Shown: positions 56,552 through 64,000 of the stretch, one piece after another
Layout: each line of letters begins with the position of its first letter
Position numbering within the stretch: position 1 is the first letter of the stretch
Source of the DNA: Taiwanofungus camphoratus
Taxonomy: Eukaryota > Basidiomycota > Agaricomycetes > Polyporales > Taiwanofungaceae
Direction: 5' to 3'
Assembly: GCA_003999685.1 (NCBI GenBank)
Contig: CP021230.1
Coordinates: 496,001-560,000 of the forward strand
DNA length: 64,000 nt
Notes under the pieces: model-generated
Databases searched by the model: none
Seen by the model: the letters and a program-made list of their open reading frames with translations, nothing else
What the model was told of the DNA's origin: nothing
Position numbers and translations under genes: made by a program

Positions 56552-58871
56552 ATGGCTAGGTATGTATTTACTTCGTAAGCTGGCTGTGCTGTAAATCCAG
56601 CTCATTGCGCGCATTATTAGTTCAGATACCGCGACAGCCGCAGACAAATTAGTTCTGCTGACACAGTACCTTGGTGGTCCAAGATACTCGCCAAAAGACA
56701 TAGAGTGGGCGGCCGACTTGCCGGTTGGAAAGGCTTTAATTGAGTGGCTAGCGAATCAGGTCACGGACTCTGACCTCGTTGAGGAGTCCATACTTGAAGA
56801 CTATTCTGAATGCTTGCGCTACCGAACTTCATTGGAGGCTATTGCACTAGAAGACGAAGAGATCAAGGAGTGCGTTTATAGACTCAGTGGCTGCACAAGC
56901 ATCAGCTCATTTGTCACATTACAGAGCACAGAGAGCCGAAGAATTGGGGATACTCGATATTGAGGGTATTAGCTATACCGAAATTACGAGCGTGCCTTTA
57001 GAATATGCTGGACCGTCCGCCTTACGGTAAGTGACAACTACAACGGTGGTCACCATTCTCATCCAGATATATGAAGCTCGCGCTATGAATATATGGACGC
57101 CGAAGCTGAGCTTCTGGAAACGGAGACTAATATGCTCAAACACCGCTTGAAATCAGCAAGGTTTGTCGCAAGATGCTGACGCCTCGGCTTTCATAACTTA
57201 TGTGTCAATATCCAAGCGCAATGTCTAAACAGCTGAAGGAAACGATCAAGGTCTTGCGATCCTCTCTGAGCGGTATCGACTCGCAAATGATCGACCAGCA
57301 AGAGCGATTGGCAGAATTGTCTATTAGGGCATGTTTGTGGTGGTCGATCTATCGCCGGTTGTTCTCACCCTAGTGCTTGACAGACCGATATTTCTATTGC
57401 TAAGTCTACCAGTGCTGCAATGCATTTATTGGATAGCATACGTGCTAACTGTTTGCAGGGTTCGCTTTACTCCTTATCTCCATGACAGATCCCGCACTCA
57501 CAATTTGTAAGGCCCAAAATCAAGACCCGTGGACACCAATATCAGTGCCTACAAATCGAAATTGTCCTCTATGTCCATCATCCGGTCCAATATTGTTGAC
57601 AGAGCGGAAGAGGGTCTCAGAGTCGTCGATGAAGCTAGCAATTCCTTGCCTAGTAAAGACGAGGTCAGGTGGGAAATAGAACGATTACAACACAATCTTT
57701 CCAAGTTGCGATATCCCTCCAGCGCGGGCTCCGGCAGGTCGGGCGACAACATACCCAACTTAGCGGTCACATCTTATCATACGGAGTTGGAAAAGATGTG
57801 TGGTCAGATTGAAGGCGCACGAGACGAAACAGAACGACGACGGTTTCTGGACGACATACTTTCTCAGGCTGATGATTCAAGTACTGATATTGACAATGAG
57901 GTAGACATCAGGGCCGAGTTGAGCCATGCTTGGACACTCGACCAAGCAGCGCTGTTGACTGCACGTGAAAATGTCATGAACGAGGTAGTCATTGCTATAC
58001 ATTCCATCATGCTTCAAAGCCATAAAGTCGCTGACATTATTCTGATTCTCGAAAGACAGAGGCGTTATTCGAGGAACATCTCCTTTCGCCACTTACTCAA
58101 CTACATAAGAATCTATCTACAACGACCACAGTCGTGGTCGAGGCAGAAGCAGTTGTCAGTGCTCTGATTGAAGAGCTTGAGGAAGTAGTGGATGATGTCC
58201 AGACCGCTCGAGAGTCCACAACTAGCGTTTTTGGCAAAACTTCAAGTTACCAAGCGCAGTGTCTCCTCGAAGCACAACTCGTAGAGCTGCTAAAGCATAT
58301 GACGAGTACGCTTTTTCATGGTCACATGCTTGGGTACGCTTAAGGAGTCTGCGTAGCAGCACGCGAGCCAGACCGTCTCCTGGTCCTTCTCAATCGCTCA
58401 GATCTAGAGGATGAGCTAGGTTCGGTTCATAAACGTGCTCAGGATGTGGAGAGGGCAGAAGAAGAGTGGGCGTCAACCCTCACGAAAAAACTGTCTACTT
58501 TGTGAGTTCCAAGACTTGCCACGAAATAACGAGTCTTACGGGCAGTCACGTTTGATTGAATCCCGTCATGTCGAGTAGGATAAACAGTCATGCACCCTTG
58601 ATCTCGACCATCTATGCCAATTCATCGGTTCACACTTCACCACCCTTCACTCCTGCCTCTGACAACAGAGCACTTGAAGCCGAAGCGCGGGAAAGGACCG
58701 GTCAGCTGAGCGCTGCAGTAGTCAGGCTGCAGAAGGTCAGCTTTGTCAATATCAGAATCATATCAGTCGGTCTTACCTGCGGTTTACTTGCAACCATGCT
58801 AGGAGGCGGAAATAAACACCCGAGACAAACGGAGATTGGATGCCTTTGTCGAGAAATGGACGCGAAATTAA
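56552..58871 (+). CDS. HAUS augmin-like complex subunit 3-like coiled-coil protein
   Basis: Augmin recruits gamma-tubulin to microtubules for branching nucleation in the spindle. Exon 1 is 8 nt (ATGGCTAG). Exons 56621-56869, 56925-57026, 57077-57160 and 57217-57328 follow in frame. The N-terminal domain has SPKDIEWAADLPVGKALIEW and LANQVTDSDL, then EDYSECLRYR and AIALEDEEIKEAQRA, resembling HAUS3 (a W-x-F/A-x-x-x-x-x-x-x-F/L-x-W core near residue 25). The rest is coiled coil (ELEKMCGQIEGARDETERRR, VVSALIEELEEVVDDVQTAR) ending RRLDAFVEKWTRN. The exon ending ELSIR needs a GC donor (AGG|GCATGT). I could not resolve the junction between about 57440 and 57530: every GT donor tried misses the long downstream frame by one base. 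It may be an unusual intron or a real frameshift. Confidence 0.55.
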
Positions 58872-59154
58872 ATACGGCAAGCTAAGAGATACTGACACAA
58901 TGATATTTCCGTTGAACACAGCATGGGTATACATTGCATCGAGTCTTTTCTTCTCGTAAAAACACCAAGACATGAGGTTTAGAGAGCTTTGTACGCAGCC
59001 TTGAATGAGCGTGGAATATAATGGCACTAAGTATCTTCTATCACTCGAGCCAATCTTGCATGGGGGTCAAGATATATTCCGCTCACTCCTTGTTTCATCA
59101 CTATGATACATACCCCAATGCGAAGACTCTTGACATTGTGTGATTTATGCACTT

Positions 59155-61407
59155 CTATACAGTGTTAATTGAGAGAATACCCTCAAAATATCTCCTCAAC
59201 CCTGCTTCCCCGTACGTTATCCCTCCAACTACACCGTCTGGCCTGACTATGACCATCGTCCAATGATCCTTGGGGATAGCGTAGCTCGCATATGCATGGC
59301 CATCTCGATCTACCAACAAGCGATAATTTTCGTGAATTGCCGGATAGTAAGCAGTCCCCTGCGGTAGGATGGCAACTGGACATATGATGTGGGGAGGATA
59401 TCCTTTGAGTACCTCGACTACAGGACCAAGCTGTTCAACGTCGGTTGTGAAGAGCAATACCGTGTGATAGGACGGGCCAAATATGTCGAAGAGAGAGGCG
59501 GACTTGTCACCGTCACTTGTGCTGTCTCCAACATTCATATCCACCAGACCAGGAGCATTGGGTGCCCTATCTCCAGCTCGAACAGTATCTCCAAGTTCCA
59601 TACCGTACGGATCTAGCGGCTGACGAGTGCGGTGGTAAGACATACGTTCGTCGATGACAATTGAACTCCAGCGATAATTGACGCCTAATTGCTGAAGGGG
59701 TCCACCTCTATACCAAGCTGAGGAATTAGTCCCGTCTCCTTTCGCAACCGCCGTCTGCTTCAAGATCGAGGTCGACTTTTTAAGCACTTCAGCAATGACA
59801 GGCAGCCGCTCCTCGCTATATGTCGAAAGTAGTGAAGGCGGGGCCATGCCTCTCTCGACAAGGGCAAGTTTCCAACCCAGATTGAACTGCGCAGATGCAA
59901 GCTAGATATGACTATTGAACGTGAACAACAATTGAATCAACGTACGGAATCTTGAATACCTGAAGTCATTCCCTATCAAGAACATGTATGAGTCGAAGTA
60001 TATCGTGGCTTCTTGCAACTCACTTGAGCTCCAAAGGGTGTATGGACATGAGCGGCATCTAACAATTCCTGTCAGAGAGTAGCTAGCTCAACTGGCAATT
60101 ATAAGCACCTCCTACAACGAAAACTCGTCCTTCTCCAAATTTATCCACCATACGAATATTGGGCCTGGATGGGCATCAGCGTGAGATATGCAAATTTCAA
60201 GTCCGAGTTCACCTGTATTCAGAGAGCCATATAACTTTTCCCACCACAAGATCATCTCTATCTGTACCATCACGTATAAATTTGACCAATTCCTCGCGAT
60301 TTGTTGCGATTTTTTTGTGGTCTACACGTCCGCCAGAAAAGAGGGCAAAAACACCATAACTATCGGTAGGCCGGAGCATGACCCTGTATCATAAGGCGCC
60401 CCGAATGGGTACTAAGCATGGTCGGCGACAGCGGGAGAAACTCACATTTTGGTCGACATATCTCCCCAAGAATGCCAATACTTCGCTCATTGTGTCAGTC
60501 AAGACTCTGGAGCACTGTGACGATGTCAGCTCACGTTGCGATCCAGGCCCTGCACTTCAAGGTCACCGATGACGAAGCGTTGGTCATCACCCAGTGTTTC
60601 ACCCAGAAAAGACAATCCCAATTGTTTGCGCACGATTCCTATCCACGATGAAACGCAAGCGAATCACATTTGATTGCTAATCACAACATAAGACATGGTT
60701 ACCTCGTGCTCCATCCGCGCCCACAAGCCAACGTGAAATGACCGTTTCGCGGTACTCCTCGTCTCCGTTCCTTCTGATTACATCTGCTTTGACATGGTCG
60801 ACATGCTGTTCAAAGCTGACTAACTCTGTGCCGAGCTCGACACAACAGTCATACTTTGCCAAATGAGAACGCAGTATGGCTTCAGAGCGGTCTTGCCCAA
60901 GCGTTATATAATTGGTCTGTAACATCGTTTACAGATGTCAGTAAGATCAAACAGTTTATTCGACTTTGAGACCCACGTATGGCGCCGATGGCGTCGGATC
61001 TACTGGGGGATCCATGTAGAATGTCTTGATTGGCTCCACGCCTCCTGGAAGCTTGTAAACCCGTGCAGGAAGCGACAGAGGCTTTGTCGACAGTATGTCT
61101 GGCAGAACATTCAAGTATTTGTACACCTCTTGAGCTCGAGCCTTCCGATTTCGAACTGAATCAGTAAGGACACGATGATGCCTGCAATACTTATCGTACC
61201 GTAATACCAGCACCACGCGACCCAACGTGAAAAGTTTGCTTTTTTTCTATGATCCGCACCGATATACCGTTCTTGAGCAAGGTGAGAGCAAGGACAAGCC
61301 CTGATGGGCCTGCACCCGCCTTGGAAGACGAACACATTCAGAGTTAGTATCGTCATTGTGAATGTCGTACGTACAACTAACACCGGGACTGAGGTCTCAG
61401 AGGCCAT
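59155..61407 (-). CDS. FAD-dependent aromatic monooxygenase (phenol hydroxylase type), copy 2
   Basis: Inverted paralogue of the gene at 50543. ATG 61407 encodes MASETSVPVLV, then AGAGPSGLVLALTLLKNG (FAD-binding GxGxxG) after the first intron. Next come RIIEKKQTFHVGSRGAGIT, EVYKYLNVLPD, RVYKLPGGVEP, LRSHLAKYDCCVELGTEL, WLVGADGARGIVRK (DG motif), YWHSWGDMSTKM, VVGDAAHVHTPFGAQGMTSG (GD motif) and IQDSFNLGWKL. The thioredoxin-like domain runs from AGDRAPNAPGLVDM to RPDGVVGGITYG and RRYFEGILS. Intron positions follow copy 1, including the split Asp codon of the GD motif. No defect is visible. An aromatic substrate is inferred from family. Confidence 0.88.
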
Positions 61408-63025
61408 GATGCTGTTCAGGTAGGAAGATGCGGCATGAAATAAATACAAGGTACGGGTATTTCAAGACTGCGGATTGTTCTTTCCGAGGTCACATTCATA
61501 ATCATTTGCCAATAGTGGACAGAGATGTAAATTGGCCGCTGTGAGAAGAGTAAGCTTCAGGGTCGTGACCAGAGCAGATGACCAACATGCTTCTCCTGAG
61601 TTGAGGGACTACCAAGATACCTATCAGAGCTACCAGTCGATGGTTGTCGACGTACACAAGAACCTGAGCCGCATGGACCAAGACAGTCAGAATCATCTAG
61701 CCCGGAATCAATGCAGGTCATGCAGCGGAGAAGGGTTGAGTCGATGTCAAGTATGATCACTTGCTCTTGGGCAAACCTACTTGGTGTACATAAGTCCCAC
61801 TTATGCTTATCATAATGATACCGGGTACCCGCTTGCGTTGGTGACGGCATCTTGATCCTTTCATCAGTCGTCGAATGTCTAAGTTTGACCGTGTGAGAAA
61901 CTTTTATGAAGGCTTCTGCCGCTGGCGTCTCTAAATTGAATGGTCACTATCTGTCTTGAAGTCAAACCTCCGCATCATGCGAAAGCAATCTTGAAGTCGA
62001 GAAATGCTGACAGTCATAGCGCAGCCAGTTCGCTCTACAGTGAAAATCGCACACCGTTCATGAATATTGCGGATGGAGACATCGGAGGAAACTCTATCAT
62101 ATCGCTTCATTGCATTAAGAAATGAGCCTAGATAGCATGACATGAGCGCTATACCTGAGAACGAAAGAACTTCAAATGCGAGCTCAACCGAGGAAATTAT
62201 GTTGTATGTAGCCGCCATGATGGTCACTATGTAAATGCGAGTGGTGGGACTAGTCGAAGGGCCTTCCGCGGCATTGGCATATCTGAGTTACCGCCAACCA
62301 TAGGCAATGACACTCAGGCAATATAATCACCAAACTATTTATCCTGAGGTATGGGGTATCCAGTTGGGACTTCGTCAAGTCTATCCAGCATTCGGGATGG
62401 GAAGCCGCAAGTCAGGTAGTTCTGGAAATGTGCAAATGCAAGTAGTGACAGTCATGCGTTATCCGACTGCGTATTTATGATTCTCCGGCAAGCCAAGAAA
62501 AGAATACATCTCGTGGCCAGCACGCTACTTGCGCCATCTGTGCTGGGCTCGTCGAGCGGTTCGAGACGAGATACTACGATATGTAGATACAACATGTAAG
62601 GCATTTGGTCAGCAAGTATGTCCAGACTCGAAATCTGATACTCTGCACTGAGCACTCACACGATAGATGTGCCATATCATTGATGGTCGTTATTGGTGTA
62701 TCAGGAGGTACGTTGCATTTGGAGAAACAGACTCCCAGAGTTGAAAGAAAGATCAAATACGCAAGTTCTACAGTAAAGGAGTACCAAACAGTTTGAAACT
62801 ATAGTTTGACAGAACTTTTGGGAAATGCTAGCGCCGGGGTCATATTTTAAACAATTACATAAATATGTAACAGTCTAGTCTGTTCTACACCTGAGCTTTC
62901 GGGACACATGCTCTTGTAAATGAATTATCTCCCTAATTTCATGAACAACTTGCCCCTCAAATAGGTTTGCAAGGCTACGACAAGTTACGTAGAAGGACGC
63001 CAGTAAAACGAACATCGTGGAAGCT
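61408..63025. other. 1.6-kb stretch, no intact gene recognised
   Basis: Divergent spacer between monooxygenase copy 2 (-) and RIT1 (+). Minus frames at 61931-62227 (from MAATYNIISSVELAFEVLSF) and 62452-62756 have hydrophobic segments and may be remains of a membrane-protein gene, but I could not splice them together or assign a family. Confidence 0.4.
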
Positions 63026-64000
63026 ATGGAACTTGGAACCTCCAGTCATTTTCTCGATGAAGAGCTTGCACTCTCTCATCTTCGGAAGGAGTCACTAGAC
63101 TTGTACAATCGGATTCATTCCATCTTTGAAGACGTCGCATTCGTGAACGAAGTTCGTGCCTCATATCCTCAGCTGCCTGTTATACGTGAGTATGCAGTTT
63201 GGCTATCAGATCATGATTCAGAGGCCCAGAGTCACTTATTGTCGTCTCATCAGCAAATCTGCGTTGCGGTGCTTGGTATGTTGATTCATTAATTGTAGGC
63301 TTTGCATGTTTCTACTATTGAAAGATCAGGTTCTGACGACCCGAAAGGCTGCAAAAGAACCGGCATATTTCAAGTCTACAGATGGTCATTTTGGAAACTG
63401 GAGTTTTAACTTAAGGCGGCCTAATCTACACTTGCTGTCCACAGTAATCACGGCTGGAGGGTAGGTAGTCCATTCTTCCGTTTGAGCGTTTGACATTCAG
63501 ACACCATTATCCTTAGATTAATCCTTGTTGACTCCACTAGAGCGGGAAAGCGAATCCCGGATGCTCTTTCGAAAACTGTGCCTATCTGGTGCGCTGTGAT
63601 AAATCGCGCTGTACGCCGTTACTTTTCGGATTCGGAAAAGTCCCGATGGGACACAAAGCTATATTGTCCACCTGGTGTGGTCAGCGCGCAAGAACAAGAT
63701 CAGATAGAGACACGGCTTGATGATTGGGCAGAATCTCTTCTCGTGAGTCAGCAGCGCAGTCTAACGGGGTAATGACTTAAGATGTGCAGACGTCTTCGTA
63801 TACTTTACCTAATCTGCCGCTTCCCCTCAGACCGTTGTGGATTACACCATCGACATCAGGTTTTCCTCGTGTGTTATCTGGTAAAAACGAAGGATTTTTT
63901 TCGATCATATGCGTGTCTGCATCGAAACAGGTACAGGATGGACTGGAGAGGCGCTCAAACGGCTTCGCATACGTACAAGGCTCTGGAGATGATCATGAAC
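63026..64000 (+). CDS. RIT1: Initiator tRNA phosphoribosyltransferase RIT1, 5' part, runs off the window
   Basis: Transfers a phosphoribosyl group to position 64 of initiator tRNA-Met, keeping it out of elongation. Exons: 63026-63185, 63254-63294, 63330-63460, 63517-63742 and 63790 to the edge, all in frame. Motifs: LRKESLDLYNRIHSIFEDVA, FVNEVRASYPQLPVIPNLRC, GAWYVD, PAYFKSTDGHFGNWSFNLRR, GGLILVDSTRAGKRIPDALS, KTVPIWCAVINRAV, FSIICVSASKQVQDGLERRS, and FAYVQGSGDDHE at the last bases. The exons reproduce the continuous RIT1 signature (STDGH...DSTRxGK...DALSKTxPIWCAVxN). Exon 2 is 41 nt. The start at ATG 63026 is preferred over the upstream in-frame GTG. Confidence 0.9.

Noticed and set aside
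61500-62760. Minus-strand frames with hydrophobic stretches, considered as a seven-helix basidiomycete membrane protein (DUF6533-like)
   Set aside because: The expected N-terminal signature is absent and the frames cannot be spliced together convincingly.
1-64000. CRISPR arrays, bacterial operons, prophage or riboswitches
   Set aside because: Pervasive spliceosomal introns and fungal gene content make the window eukaryotic. No regularly spaced repeats were seen.

Overview
The window looks like nuclear DNA of a filamentous basidiomycete, probably an agaricomycete. Nearly every gene is split by many short introns (about 45-70 nt, GT-AG, occasionally GC-AG). Gene content fits: an F-box protein, a GPI-anchored cupredoxin, FSH1, transportin, signal peptide peptidase, an OSCA/CSC1 channel and RIT1. 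The TTG/GTG starts of many open frames have no meaning here, so gene models were built by joining exons in frame by eye. No RNA genes or CRISPR-like structures were recognised.

Layout. 1-5930: tandem aldehyde dehydrogenase genes (-). The first runs off the left edge. The second splices perfectly into 483 codons but has TAA at codon 11. 6446-6863: a nearly perfect 157-bp inverted repeat. 7988-12005: F-box gene (+) converging on a membrane-anchored DUF3445 (heme-dependent N-demethylase-like) gene (-). 13568-14541: secreted cupredoxin (-). 15266-15636: a TA-flanked MITE. 17862-22015: two related small secreted-protein genes (+) about 2.5 kb apart. 22797-24538: multi-pass membrane protein of unknown function (+). 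24967-29226: two tandem GT8 glycosyltransferase genes (-), the second with a 183-bp MITE inside a 1.17-kb intron.

31555-48993 is mostly housekeeping: IMPACT-family protein (-), OSCA/CSC1 channel (+), a 742-bp hAT-like element, FSH1 hydrolase (+), transportin/Kap104 (+), MFS sugar transporter (-) and signal peptide peptidase (-). 49211-50298 holds transposon debris. 50543-61407 holds two related phenol-hydroxylase-type flavin monooxygenases in opposite orientations. Between them lie a monooxygenase relic, a DUF4203 membrane protein (-) and a HAUS3-like augmin subunit (+). The right edge carries the first part of RIT1 (+).

Functional reading (inference): the aldehyde dehydrogenases and flavin monooxygenases would suit oxidative breakdown of aromatic compounds, but nothing shows they form a cluster. 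The more unusual material is the pair of secreted proteins with a C-R-x-x-G-C-M motif, the long inverted repeat, and several families of short non-autonomous transposons with readable target-site duplications. Long stretches (823-4065, 12006-13567, 14542-17861, 29227-31554) hold nothing I can call a gene.
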